This document shows positions 51,527 to 61,114 of a stretch of 64,000 bases of DNA, in pieces. A model generated the notes under the pieces. The model was not told where the DNA came from. It searched no databases and worked only from the letters and a program-made list of their open reading frames with translations. The stretch comes from Bacteroidia bacterium (GTDB lineage Bacteria > Bacteroidota > Bacteroidia > SpSt-205). The translations under genes were made by a program, and so were the position numbers. The stretch is from NCBI GenBank assembly GCA_026414975.1, contig JAOAHZ010000008.1, positions 62,001 through 126,000 of the forward strand. The letters run 5' to 3'. Numbering within the stretch: position 1 is the first letter of the stretch; every line of letters begins with the position of its first letter.

Positions 51527-54273
51527 CGCAATGCAATACGCCCTTCATAGACATCCTTGCCTTGGCGATAGAGATAAAGAAAAGCACGAAGCTTCTGATC
51601 GTAAGCTGGTGGGGTTAGAATTTCCTTACAAAGGCTATCGGGAATCGGCGTATCATTGAGGACAGCATACCAGCCATCACGCCGACGAGCAAAGAAGAGT
51701 AGAGACTTTCCCTCCGAGTCAAATGAGTGATACTGCGTAAAATCGTATTGGTCGCTTTCAGTCTCATTCCAGACGACCCCAGCCCAACCTCCTTTGCGGC
51801 GAGCGACATAAGCTAAATTTCGCCCTCGGACATCCCAAGTGAGCTGGTCAGCTACAGAGTACAGCTTGCCCAACTTGCCATCTCTCAGAACAGCTTGCCC
51901 CTCGCTGCCTTTGCGAATCACAGCCGCATAACTATCCCCCTGCCCTGAAAACTTCGCAATCCCATCAAAAGGACCCGCTTCCGGAGCTCCATTGACATAA
52001 ATGTGATGTTTCCCATGCAAAAGTACAGGATAGATTACGGCGGGCTGCTTTCGGGTGATGAAGGGACGCTCTACCCGCTCGTAGGGTCCGAAGGCCTTCT
52101 TGTGAATGTGGAGAAAGCTTTGGTCCTTCTCCCGAGCAATGTAAGCTACAAAGCGCGAATCCGGAGAAAGGGTAACCCCCGCAATACCTTCCGCCAAGTG
52201 AAGGAGAGCTCCATCCCAAGTGATCCCTATCTGCATCCCTTTTCGCACTAAATACACCAAATGTGCTCCATCCTCTGTGAAGGCAATATCTGATATTAGG
52301 TCATAAGGGTCTCCAAGCTTATCCCCCTCTCTGAGATGGAACTTGCGATTCCTGAGCACAGTATAGACCATGCGTTTACCATCAGGCGAGAAAGTGAGTA
52401 AGTCTATAGCAGGCGCGGGCTCTCCATAGAGGTTATTCAGGTAATCTCGGATTTGCCAGCGATTTTTATCTACTTGAAAGACGAAAAAGAGGTCGTTCTG
52501 TTCATTGGGTCTAAAGGTGAGATTACTCACTTGCGTAAAGGGTCCCATGCCGATGTTATCCAGAAAGACGAAAATCTCTTCGCCCTTTCTGGCTGAGTAA
52601 GCAAGATGTTTATGATTGGGAGAAAGGATAAGGGTAGAAATCTCATCTAAAGGTCGACCCTCTTCTCCATTAAGATAGACTCGATAAGTGCCCTGCAGGC
52701 GATGCTTAATAGCGATGACTTCGCCGGTTGGGCTGACAGCCCAGCTAATCACCTCTTCAAAGCGATGTTCAGGCTTACCCTTAGCTATGAGAATGTATTC
52801 ACGCTCCCCATATTCTACGAGGGCATGCCAGTTAGTTCGGCCCTCCTTGGCAAAGATTTCCGCCCGCCGAATGATATCCTTCTCACTTCGTAGAGAGAAG
52901 ACCTTGATAGAGCTAAAATCAAAAGCCAAACTGGGAAAGTTACCACCCTTGGGATAAGTTGTCGTCTTGATAGCGACAGAAATACCACTATCTGTAACCG
53001 AGGAGGAAGATTTCACCTCTACAGGAGGAGAGCCTATGCTTTCCTTAGGTGGAGGCGAAGGTTCTACGATAACCGGCGGAGGAGGCAGCTCTACGGGGGG
53101 AGTAATAGAGATTCGCTCTTGAAGAGCTTTCTTCTGAGCCGCAACTTCAATCTGGACGAGACTCCTGACAACTTTATCTGTACCCCCCATTTCTTGAGCT
53201 TTCTTGATAAGAAAAATCAGCCTATCATCGGTTATTTTGGCATTCTCTACTAAGACTCTGATCAATGGCTGAAGAGATTGAGGAAACTTAGCCTTATTCT
53301 CCAGGATTTGACGCTCTAACTCAGCGATAATTTCTATGTGGGTTCGGGAGAGTCCTAACTCACTGCCTTTTTGGCTAAGGAATTGATAAGCCTTCTCATC
53401 TAAGCTCTGGGTAGAAATCAGCGCCCGTAGAAGGGGCTGATAGTATTCTGCTGCGAAAGTACCCGGATCTGCCTGCCTAAGGGCTTTCTCTAACTCTATT
53501 AGACCCTCCAAAACACTTAGAGGTATGCCCTCCTCTTGGGCAAGGGCTGTTAGGAAGGCCTGCTCTTCATCCAAGAGACCACCTTTTTGAATAAATTGAC
53601 GAACAAGATAGGCTAAAGCCTCCAAGGGAGAGCGTCTCTTTTGACGCATGCGTATGAACTCTTGAAGGCCCTGACTCACAGCATCGGACAGACGAGCTTC
53701 CCGAGCCAACTCCGTCAAATAACCTAACTCTAAGGCAGGCATATGGCGTTTATCCAGAAGCTGTAATAGAGCCCAGTAGCTTTGTAAAGCCTGAGCTAAG
53801 GATTTGCTGACGGCTGCCTCCATAAGCTGCAGGAGATAACGAGGCGTTTGAGGGTCCAGTTGCAGAAGCTGGGCCTGCTCTTCAAACCATTCAGAGAACA
53901 TTTGAATAGAGCCTATAGACTCGGTCGCTTTGATAAGCCGAGCCAAGAAGCGCAAGGCCGGCGATCGGGGCACTTGTACTAAGGTTTGGACTATATCTAC
54001 GGGTAAGGCTAAAAACTGCGCCACCTCCACAAGAAAGGTCAGCTTCGGAGCCGCCTCTGAGCCAAGGGACTCTATCAGACGACTCAACGCTCGGACTTTA
54101 TGCACCCCTTCCGAAGCCCCTTGGGCCAACCGAGCCTCAACCATGGCTCGCAGAACAGCCTCAGGACAACCTAAAGCCTCTGCGTTTTGGCGCAAAAACG
54201 ACCAATCCTCCTCTGTCACGTCAGGGGATTGAATAAGCTCCTGAATAAGAGGCCAGAGTAGCTCTATCTCCAT
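51523..54273 (-). CDS. Large unknown protein: helical repeats, proline linker, beta-propeller-like C-terminus
   Basis: The 916-residue protein starts at ATG 54273, four bases after the sppA stop; the longer frame to 54318 is less likely. No signal peptide or membrane segment is visible. The N-terminal ~390 residues are alpha-helical with repeats of the pattern "I..L....ITDD.L.FL...A.E.G" (e.g. ITDDRLIFLIKKAQEMG, VTEEDWSFLRQNAEALG). A Pro-rich linker follows (VELPPPPVIVEPSPPP). The C-terminal ~460 residues hold blades with LILSPNHKHLAYSARKGEEI, LLTFSPDGKRMVYTVLRNRK and LTWDVRGRNLAYVARRKGG, like WD40/TolB propellers. Function unknown. Confidence 0.75.
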   Translation of the reverse strand: MEIELLWPLIQELIQSPDVTEEDWSFLRQNAEALGCPEAVLRAMVEARLAQGASEGVHKVRALSRLIESLGSEAAPKLTFLVEVAQFLALPVDIVQTLVQVPRSPALRFLARLIKATESIGSIQMFSEWFEEQAQLLQLDPQTPRYLLQLMEAAVSKSLAQALQSYWALLQLLDKRHMPALELGYLTELAREARLSDAVSQGLQEFIRMRQKRRSPLEALAYLVRQFIQKGGLLDEEQAFLTALAQEEGIPLSVLEGLIELEKALRQADPGTFAAEYYQPLLRALISTQSLDEKAYQFLSQKGSELGLSRTHIEIIAELERQILENKAKFPQSLQPLIRVLVENAKITDDRLIFLIKKAQEMGGTDKVVRSLVQIEVAAQKKALQERISITPPVELPPPPVIVEPSPPPKESIGSPPVEVKSSSSVTDSGISVAIKTTTYPKGGNFPSLAFDFSSIKVFSLRSEKDIIRRAEIFAKEGRTNWHALVEYGEREYILIAKGKPEHRFEEVISWAVSPTGEVIAIKHRLQGTYRVYLNGEEGRPLDEISTLILSPNHKHLAYSARKGEEIFVFLDNIGMGPFTQVSNLTFRPNEQNDLFFVFQVDKNRWQIRDYLNNLYGEPAPAIDLLTFSPDGKRMVYTVLRNRKFHLREGDKLGDPYDLISDIAFTEDGAHLVYLVRKGMQIGITWDGALLHLAEGIAGVTLSPDSRFVAYIAREKDQSFLHIHKKAFGPYERVERPFITRKQPAVIYPVLLHGKHHIYVNGAPEAGPFDGIAKFSGQGDSYAAVIRKGSEGQAVLRDGKLGKLYSVADQLTWDVRGRNLAYVARRKGGWAGVVWNETESDQYDFTQYHSFDSEGKSLLFFARRRDGWYAVLNDTPIPDSLCKEILTPPAYDQKLRAFLYLYRQGKDVYEGRIALR

Positions 54274-54277
54274 GACT

Positions 54278-56008
54278 CTAACGAATCCTAAGTTCCTCCC
54301 AGTAAAGTTGTATGGCATCGGGCAGATAAGGCTGACGGCTTATTTTAGCCCACCAACCCTCCGCCTTCTGAAACTGCCGAAGCAACCGCTCGATGAAGGA
54401 AGAAGGTTCAGGATAAGATTGAACTTCATAGTCTTTGAGAGAGGCAGCTTGAGCAGCTAAGGCTATGGCCGTCTCTATTCCTCCAAGGGTATCCACTAGA
54501 CCGATCTGCTTGGCATCTATACCTGACCACACTCGCCCCTGCGCAATAGCATGAACGGCATCCCGTGAAGGATAGCGTCGTCCTTCTCTAACCAGCCCTA
54601 AAAACTCCTCGTATATCTGGTCTATCTCCGCCTGAAGGCGAGCGTTTTCCTCAGGCGTTACTTCCCGCAAGGGATTCATAAAGTCAGCGTAACGCCCGCC
54701 TACTATTACCCTATCAGTACGCAGCTCAATGCGTTTCTCTAAGAGCTCGCGAAAGTCAAAAAGGAGCCCGATCACGCCGATAGACCCTGTGATGGTAGTA
54801 GATTCTGAAACGATTTTATCTGCCAAAGCAGAGATATAGTAACCTCCCGAAGCTGCCACACCCGACATAGAAACAATCAGGGGCTTTTTAGACTTGAGAG
54901 AGCGGAGAGCCTCAGCTATTTTGTCAGAGTCCAAAACAGCACCACCAGGGCTATTTACACGCAAAACCACCGCCTTTACAGCATCCTCTCGGGCCAACTT
55001 ATTTATGACAGGAACTAAGCGCTCTGCACTAATATCCTCTTCGGGGCCTATCGTCCCCTCCGCATACAGAATAGCTATCTTATTTTCCGACGACTTCTTA
55101 GGTTTTTCGTCTAAAATTTGCTTGACGCCCACAAAGGCAGGCTCGTCTTTTCCTTCGGGGATGAACTGTTTTACCCACACGGGCCAAGGAGTAAGAGCAT
55201 CCACTAAGCCAGCGGCGTAGGCTTCATCAGCCGATAGGAAGATCCGACTCTCTGTCCAGCGGCGCAAACTGTCGATCGCCACTCGCCGACGCTGGGCGAC
55301 AGTATCCACTAAAGTACTCCAGACATCCTCTAAAAGAGCTGTAAGCTGAATGCGATTAGACTCACTATACTGCTCATCTGTAAAGGATTCAGCGGCCGAC
55401 TTATAAGCACCCGTGCGAAAGAGACGCGGTTTGATGCCCCACTTCTCCAAAAACCGTTTATAGAAAATGCTCTGACTGACCAGTCCATTCCATTCCAAAG
55501 AAGCTCCCGAACGCGGATACATTACTATAGTATCAGCGTACGAGGCAAGGTAATAAGTCAGCTCAGAAAAATAATCAGCGTAGGCATAAATGGGCTTCTT
55601 AGCGGCCTGCTTGTAGGCTACAAGCCATCGACCGATCTGCTGGATCTGAGCAGGCTGCGCACTCAAAGCCCCCAAATGAAGGATAATCCCTTTGACCTTG
55701 TCGGAGGTAGCGGCTCGTTCTAAAGTAAGACGTAACTCTTCCATCGTCGGCGGGCGATCAGTAGGAGAACCAAAAACTATCTCCATACCAGAGAAGCTGG
55801 GCTTAAAATCTTTTTCGTACTCCCTCAGCTCACCCGATAAAGGCAGATACAGCCAGCCTTCCTTAGAGATAGCTTTGGATTTATCCGAAGAGCTGGCTTT
55901 AATGGCTATGCCTGAGGTGAGCGCTCCTACTATCAAAACCCCTCCGATGAGCATGGTAAGGAAAAAAGCCAAAATGAGGGCGATCAGCAGTCGCAAAAAG
56001 CGCCACAT
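54278..56008 (-). CDS. sppA: Signal peptide peptidase SppA, 67K type
   Basis: An inner-membrane Ser/Lys protease that digests cleaved signal peptides. The 576-residue length matches the duplicated 67K form. There is an N-terminal membrane anchor (residues ~4-30), the Lys-region (YFSELTYYLASYADTIVMYP) in the first half, and the catalytic serine in SMSGVAASGGYYISALAD with VLRVNSPGGAVLDSDKIAEA before it. TATCTTTG lies four bases before ATG 56008. First gene of the sppA-(916 aa)-ribD operon. Confidence 0.92.
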   Translation of the reverse strand: MWRFLRLLIALILAFFLTMLIGGVLIVGALTSGIAIKASSSDKSKAISKEGWLYLPLSGELREYEKDFKPSFSGMEIVFGSPTDRPPTMEELRLTLERAATSDKVKGIILHLGALSAQPAQIQQIGRWLVAYKQAAKKPIYAYADYFSELTYYLASYADTIVMYPRSGASLEWNGLVSQSIFYKRFLEKWGIKPRLFRTGAYKSAAESFTDEQYSESNRIQLTALLEDVWSTLVDTVAQRRRVAIDSLRRWTESRIFLSADEAYAAGLVDALTPWPVWVKQFIPEGKDEPAFVGVKQILDEKPKKSSENKIAILYAEGTIGPEEDISAERLVPVINKLAREDAVKAVVLRVNSPGGAVLDSDKIAEALRSLKSKKPLIVSMSGVAASGGYYISALADKIVSESTTITGSIGVIGLLFDFRELLEKRIELRTDRVIVGGRYADFMNPLREVTPEENARLQAEIDQIYEEFLGLVREGRRYPSRDAVHAIAQGRVWSGIDAKQIGLVDTLGGIETAIALAAQAASLKDYEVQSYPEPSSFIERLLRQFQKAEGWWAKISRQPYLPDAIQLYWEELRIR

Positions 56009-56012
56009 GGGA

Positions 56013-56020
56013 CAAAGATA
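56013..56020 (-). promoter_or_regulatory. -7 element TATCTTTG of the sppA operon
   Basis: Exact TAnnTTTG, four bases (TCCC) before ATG 56008 on the minus strand. Confidence 0.7.
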
Positions 56021-56053
56021 GCGCTCTCTGAGAAAGGATATATAGCAGAAAGG

Positions 56054-57898
56054 TTATCGAAGGGCATGAAGGATAGGGAATCGCGCAGCGCTGCGCGGAT
56101 CTAAATCGTGAGCATCTACATGAAAGCTTGGGGCAGTCCGCTCACGCTTCCACTGACTAATGCGGAAAAGTCGAATAAACTTTTCTACCGATGCTCTGTA
56201 TTCGGAAAAGCGATCATAAAGATAGCTTGGTGAGAGATTTTCTCTTACAAGGTGTATCTCCAAATCATTGAGAAACGGATAGGGTATAAGGTCTTCTTCA
56301 TCTGATTGCCCTCCGGGACGAAGCTCTGCTGTAGGCGTAGCCAAAGCTATAGTGCGAAGAGGCGGTAAGTCAAAGGCCTCAGATGCCCATAAAGCCCACT
56401 CTTTTAGGTCGGCTTTGGCCACACCAGCAATAGGTGCCAGGCCGCCCGAGGAGTCTCCATCCATCGTGGAGTAGCCTACAGCGAGTTCGCTGCGATTGCT
56501 GGTGGTGAGGAGGAGGGCACCCAGCACATTAGCTACCATCCAAATCCCTGGTACCCGCACCCGCGCCTGAAGGTTTTGACGCGCAATATCATCTTCGTGC
56601 CACGAAAGCGAGCGTCCCAACCATCCCTCCACCAACGACTCATAGGCTTCTACGATATCCTGAATCTCCCACCGATGAAAAGGAATCCCAATAGCTTGGG
56701 CTAAAGCTTGAGCTCGTTCGTACGTATCCAGACTACTTTGAGCTGTGGCTTGATAAAAGGCATAAACCTGCGGCTCAACTCCATCCATATAAGCTAACCT
56801 CTGCCAATAAACAGAAGAAGGGAGAGTTTCTTTGGCCCGGCGCAGAGCGTATTTAGCGAGGAATGCACAAGCGGCTGAGTCCAAGCCTCCCGACAAGGAA
56901 ACTACAAACCCTCGGCTACGACTTTTCCAAAGGTAATCCCAAAGTCCCATGGCTATCGCTTCAGTCAGTTCTGCCCAGCGGTTCATGCTCTCAGAAGGCC
57001 GTGAGGAGAGAGACCGACTGGCAGGAAAGTTCTTTCGGTGGGCCTCTGGCAGTCGGATAGGGTTTCGGGGCGGGGGTAAGCTACTTCGCTTAGCCGCTGC
57101 ATGAAGAGCTTCTTCAGTAAAGTCCGCCCAAATCAGCTCTCCATCATCGTAGGAGAAACGCTTAGCTGAGGCCACAATGATCCCGTTCCAAGCGATAAGC
57201 GTATCGCCATCATATAGCAACTTACCCGCCTCGTTACCTAATAGATTGGCATAGGCATAGACGCATTTGTAGCGATAACTGCTTTCGGCAACGAGACGCT
57301 GCCGTCGCTGAGTTTTCTCCATCTCAAAAGGAGAAGCGTTGAGACTTAATGCAATGTGCGTACGGTGATAGGCCAAAGGGCGACGAGCCTGCCAAGCATC
57401 TTCACAAATCTCTACAGTTACACAAAAATCTCTCCACTGAAAAGGCAAGGCGTAGCCAGCAGGTGCCCCGCTTTTAGGCTCTATAAGGCGTCGTTTCGGA
57501 GCTGGTGCGAACCAGCGCGGCTCGTAGAACACGCCCTCCTTAGGCAAGTGCCGCTTCAGAGAAAAACCCCAGACTCGTCCTTTGCTCAGAACAGCGGCGG
57601 CGTTGTACAGGGTGCCATGCACGCTAAGCGGAAGTCCCACTACGATAACCATCTCATCGCTGGCAGGAAGCAGTTCTTGTAGGCTGTCCCATGCTGCTTC
57701 TGCTACCCATGGATGCCAGAAAAAGTCTCCACACTCATACCCTGAAATCCCCAGCTCTGGGCATACCAGCACATCAATGCCTTGACGATGGGCTTCTTGG
57801 ATGAGAGCAGTGAGGCGCTGGCGGTTACCTTCCCAATCTAAGGGTGTAGTTCGGAGAGACGCTGCGCCGATTCGCACGATGGAACTACTGAAAGCCAT
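56054..57898 (-). CDS. nadE: Glutamine-dependent NAD(+) synthetase
   Basis: Makes NAD from deamido-NAD, ATP and glutamine. The 614-residue protein has an N-terminal nitrilase (glutaminase) domain with Glu in CPELGISGYECGDFF, Lys in FSLKRHLPKEG and Cys in VTVEICEDAW, and a C-terminal synthetase with the P-loop SLSGGLDSAACAFLA and VGYSTMDGDSSGGLAPIAGVAK. So it can use glutamine directly rather than ammonia. The gene is 45 bp downstream of sppA's start in the same direction but is probably a separate unit; no close TAnnTTTG, only TAAGCTTTG 17 bases upstream. Confidence 0.95.
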   Translation of the reverse strand: MAFSSSIVRIGAASLRTTPLDWEGNRQRLTALIQEAHRQGIDVLVCPELGISGYECGDFFWHPWVAEAAWDSLQELLPASDEMVIVVGLPLSVHGTLYNAAAVLSKGRVWGFSLKRHLPKEGVFYEPRWFAPAPKRRLIEPKSGAPAGYALPFQWRDFCVTVEICEDAWQARRPLAYHRTHIALSLNASPFEMEKTQRRQRLVAESSYRYKCVYAYANLLGNEAGKLLYDGDTLIAWNGIIVASAKRFSYDDGELIWADFTEEALHAAAKRSSLPPPRNPIRLPEAHRKNFPASRSLSSRPSESMNRWAELTEAIAMGLWDYLWKSRSRGFVVSLSGGLDSAACAFLAKYALRRAKETLPSSVYWQRLAYMDGVEPQVYAFYQATAQSSLDTYERAQALAQAIGIPFHRWEIQDIVEAYESLVEGWLGRSLSWHEDDIARQNLQARVRVPGIWMVANVLGALLLTTSNRSELAVGYSTMDGDSSGGLAPIAGVAKADLKEWALWASEAFDLPPLRTIALATPTAELRPGGQSDEEDLIPYPFLNDLEIHLVRENLSPSYLYDRFSEYRASVEKFIRLFRISQWKRERTAPSFHVDAHDLDPRSAARFPILHALR

Positions 57899-58009
57899 AT
57901 ATTCTCACGAAAAAACAAAGCTTAGAGGACTTGAAGCAGTGATACTCGGACCTGTGCTCTTATAGAAGAGCTATGAAATGCCGACGATATGGCATAACTT
58001 GCCTGAGCC

Positions 58010-59509
58010 GTGCCTAAATGGAGCTTCTGGATAGGTGTGCTCTCTGCGGGGGTCATGAGCAAAGCACAGACTGTAATCATAGAAAGCGCCGAGGAACTGG
58101 GGGGGACGCCCGAAGTTCGGATTCTCCGCGGCCAAGTGCGATTGCGTCAGGATACAGTCCGATTGTATTGTGAAGAGGCTCAAATCACAGACAAAGGAGA
58201 TTTCACCGCTAAGGGGCGAGTGATAACTTGGATCGGCAACTCGGGTGAAATCCGCGCTGAGAGACTAACTTATACCCCAGAAACTCGTCGTCTCACCTAT
58301 GAAGGACAGGTAGAAGCTGATTTTCCACCGGCCCGACTGAAGGCCCCACGCCTCCACTACGATCGTACAAACGATGTAGCCTGGTACGAAGGGGGAGGTA
58401 CCTTTTCCGACACCACAGGTGAAATACAAAGCGATAGGGCTACTTACGATACCCGAGCTGAAATCGCTACCTTTTCAGGACAAGTGCGGTTATACCGAGG
58501 CTCTACCCAAGCTCAGACGGATTCTCTCATTTATGAGAGCCGGCGGCATTACGCTATTTTCCCCGCCGGTGTGCTCGTGTGGGATATAAAGCGACAAGAT
58601 ACGCTCATAGCTAAAGTAGCTGAATGGAATCGACACAGCGGAGAAATTTTTTTGCGGCAAAACGCCCACTACCGCGATACAGTCCGCTTAATCTGGGCAG
58701 CCGAAGCCTACTATGACAGACTCCGCGATTCCGCCTATGCACGATGTGATATACGCTTCAAAAACCGAAACCATCGGGCTTTCGCATGGGCGGATACGGC
58801 TTACTGGACGAGAGATTCCCTTTACTTACAGGGGAATGTGGCTCTTCTTTACATAGACGGCCCTGATACAACCTTTATTCAGAGTGAAGTAGGTTGGACC
58901 GCGCGGAGCCGAGCTTGTGGCATAGGACAAGCTGAACTCATGCGGCCTCCTTATTGGGCCCGTAGCGAAACCCTCTGTTATGATACGATCCTTCGGATAG
59001 CCCGCTTGCACAAAGAAGCATGGCTCGCCGACAGCGTTATGCAGCTCCAAGCAGATCGTATCTCCATTTACCTCAAAGACAACCGGCCAGACTCCGCTCA
59101 TGCAGCCGGTGCGGTCCGACTACTCAACCAGGCAGATAGCTTACTGGGTTTTTATCATCAGGTATCCAGCGATTCAGCTGCTGCCTTCTGGGACACAGCG
59201 GGCACTCTGCGTGATATACATTTCTTTGGCCGAGTACAGCTGATCTATTATCAAGCCGAGGAGAAGCGATGGACAGGTGCGCATCATGCGCAGAGTAACT
59301 ATCTCTATGTGCTCCTAGACACACTTCAGCAGCCTGCTTATGTTCGGTTGGAGCGTCAGCCAAAAGGTACTTTTTACCCCATGAGCTCATTGATTGACGC
59401 ACCTCTTTGGCTCAAGGGAGCTGTATGGGTCCCCCCTGAGCGTCAGCCCTCTTGGCCCTTCCGCAGACCGAACCCTTTCAAAACAGGTTTTGACCTCAAT
59501 AAACCTTGA
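58010..59509 (+). CDS. OstA/LptA-like protein
   Basis: The 499-residue protein has a signal peptide (SFWIGVLSAGVMSKAQ) from GTG 58010 and three OstA-like beta-jellyroll regions: EVRILRGQVRLRQDTVRLYCEEAQI, TYDTRAEIATFSGQVRLYRGSTQ and YYDRLRDSAYARCDIRFKN (each shown in part). In Bacteroidota such proteins (OstA_2) take the place of LptA in carrying LPS across the periplasm. The start is inferred from signal peptide position; TAACTTG, a weak match to the -7 element, precedes it by eight bases. It diverges from nadE across a 111-bp gap. Confidence 0.85.
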   Translation: MPKWSFWIGVLSAGVMSKAQTVIIESAEELGGTPEVRILRGQVRLRQDTVRLYCEEAQITDKGDFTAKGRVITWIGNSGEIRAERLTYTPETRRLTYEGQVEADFPPARLKAPRLHYDRTNDVAWYEGGGTFSDTTGEIQSDRATYDTRAEIATFSGQVRLYRGSTQAQTDSLIYESRRHYAIFPAGVLVWDIKRQDTLIAKVAEWNRHSGEIFLRQNAHYRDTVRLIWAAEAYYDRLRDSAYARCDIRFKNRNHRAFAWADTAYWTRDSLYLQGNVALLYIDGPDTTFIQSEVGWTARSRACGIGQAELMRPPYWARSETLCYDTILRIARLHKEAWLADSVMQLQADRISIYLKDNRPDSAHAAGAVRLLNQADSLLGFYHQVSSDSAAAFWDTAGTLRDIHFFGRVQLIYYQAEEKRWTGAHHAQSNYLYVLLDTLQQPAYVRLERQPKGTFYPMSSLIDAPLWLKGAVWVPPERQPSWPFRRPNPFKTGFDLNKP

Positions 59510-59603
59510 CAATCTTGCCAATGTGCGGTTTCTCTTATTTCCTTCCTTACTCGTGATATGCTCCAGTGAGCCACCTCTGATCTTCGGTGTTTTGTAAAGA
59601 CAA

Positions 59604-59633
59604 ACTGGGCTGGCGCTTACGCGCCAGCCCAGT
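59604..59633. terminator. Bidirectional hairpin between convergent OstA-like and T9SS genes
   Basis: A perfect 13-bp stem (ACTGGGCTGGCGC with GCGCCAGCCCAGT) and a TTAC loop lie between two converging stop codons. It can form in either transcript and so could serve both genes. It shares GCTGGCGC with the stem at 14968-15006. Confidence 0.7.
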
Positions 59634-59655
59634 CCGAAGGGGGGAGGTTGCCTTT

Positions 59656-61086
59656 TTAGTGCAGTATCGTAACGTGAAACGCGGCGCGACCCAGCTCACT
59701 ATCCAAGCGAAATAGGTAGCTGCCTGCCGGCACATCCGCTACATCCCACAAGGTTTCTACCACACCAGCTGAAAGGGAACGAGCAGGCCAGCTTTTGACA
59801 AGACGCCCTTCCATAGTGTAGAGAGAACCACGAACTTCGGTGGGCTTAGGCGCCTCAAAGCGCACATGAAAGCACTCGGTAGACGGATTAGGATAAGGCG
59901 TCATTACACTCCATGCATCTCCTCGAATCCAACTCCCCATAGAGAGTGTGTGCTCATACACAATAGGAAACAGAACCCAGTTCAAACCACCTTTGAGAGA
60001 TGGAGGTGAAACAGCATGCATAGGAACCCAATCAGGAAAAACAGGGGCTAGAGACGAAGGATTACTATAGAAGTCTCCTCCAGCTGAGGTCGTATCATAA
60101 AATGCCCATGAAAAAAGACTTCGTCCTATTCGAGTCGTATCTCCATTGAGGCATGGATGATTGGAGAGAACGCCGTTGAATGCAGGACCATAGAAGAAGT
60201 AAATCGTATCAGTAAGCGTGTAAGTGTTGATATTATATCGCTCCGTACCTACGGAGAGGTAGTAAGAGGCAGAGTCTGTGATGTCCAAAGGCGTAGAAAA
60301 GTAAACAAAATCAAAAAATTCAGTGATACTAAAGGAAGAAGCGCTACCTGGCATAGGACACCGGGGACCCATATCACCTTCAAAACCATTAGCTAATCGT
60401 ATATTAGATAGGGGCTTAGAAGCCAAGCGCACAGGTGTGCTACCTGGAATAGTACCTGGACGCGACTGGCTATAAAAAGGGGCTCCCCAAGTGTAGGAAC
60501 GCGCAGGATACACCGCATAAAAGAAGGTGTAGGCTCCATCATTGAGACTATCAGGCACAGGAGTGGCCAAAGATGGGTTACAAGGATTACTGGTGGTTTG
60601 AGATAGGTTGTATAACAAAGCAGCAATGCCTTTTATAGAGATCGTGCGATCCGTGCCGCCCAAGTCAGGTGAGAAATCATACCGCTCAGCAATAGCCCCA
60701 TCATAATATAGCGCTATGCCGAGTGATTGAATGCCGCTGCCCTCAAACTTGAATCGCTCATTCCCTACGATTGCATAGGCCAGAGCGGTCTCAAGGGAAT
60801 CGAAAAAGGCACCTAAACATTGAGCAGGTGGATTAGACCGAGTGTTAGGTCCGACCCCATTGCTGATGAGCGTATCACCAGCATAGTCTGGGTCATTAGT
60901 AGGGGAAGGGACAATAGCAAAGTCCTGATTGGGAAGGAGCCAGCCCAAGCTCTGAGTGCGCATCTGGACTGGCAGATAAAGAGGTCGTGCCTGTCTGATT
61001 GGCCTTGGTTGAGGGAGCTTTAGGAGCTCTACCCCTTGCTGAGCCCAAATAAGGCCCATCGCTACTGCATAAGCGTACACTTTCAT
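59656..61086 (-). CDS. Secreted protein with type A T9SS sorting domain
   Basis: The 476-residue protein starts at ATG 61086 (signal peptide MKVYAYAVAMGLIWAQ); the open TTG at 61092 is rejected. The main body (about 60-390) has many YYDG, FYGP-type aromatic turns and looks like a beta-sheet surface protein; no enzyme family is recognised. The C-terminal ~80 residues are a type A T9SS domain with TPYPNPSTECFHVRF, YTMEGRLVKSW and VPAGSYLFRLDSELG. It should be secreted and possibly attached to the cell surface. Monocistronic. Confidence 0.85.
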   Translation of the reverse strand: MKVYAYAVAMGLIWAQQGVELLKLPQPRPIRQARPLYLPVQMRTQSLGWLLPNQDFAIVPSPTNDPDYAGDTLISNGVGPNTRSNPPAQCLGAFFDSLETALAYAIVGNERFKFEGSGIQSLGIALYYDGAIAERYDFSPDLGGTDRTISIKGIAALLYNLSQTTSNPCNPSLATPVPDSLNDGAYTFFYAVYPARSYTWGAPFYSQSRPGTIPGSTPVRLASKPLSNIRLANGFEGDMGPRCPMPGSASSFSITEFFDFVYFSTPLDITDSASYYLSVGTERYNINTYTLTDTIYFFYGPAFNGVLSNHPCLNGDTTRIGRSLFSWAFYDTTSAGGDFYSNPSSLAPVFPDWVPMHAVSPPSLKGGLNWVLFPIVYEHTLSMGSWIRGDAWSVMTPYPNPSTECFHVRFEAPKPTEVRGSLYTMEGRLVKSWPARSLSAGVVETLWDVADVPAGSYLFRLDSELGRAAFHVTILH

Positions 61087-61094
61087 AGGCAAGA

Positions 61095-61102
61095 CAAAGG
61101 TT
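61095..61102 (-). promoter_or_regulatory. Degenerate -7 element (AACCTTTG) of the T9SS gene
   Basis: Eight bases before ATG 61086 on the minus strand; one mismatch from TAnnTTTG. Confidence 0.4.
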
Positions 61103-61114
61103 GCAATTTTTTCC

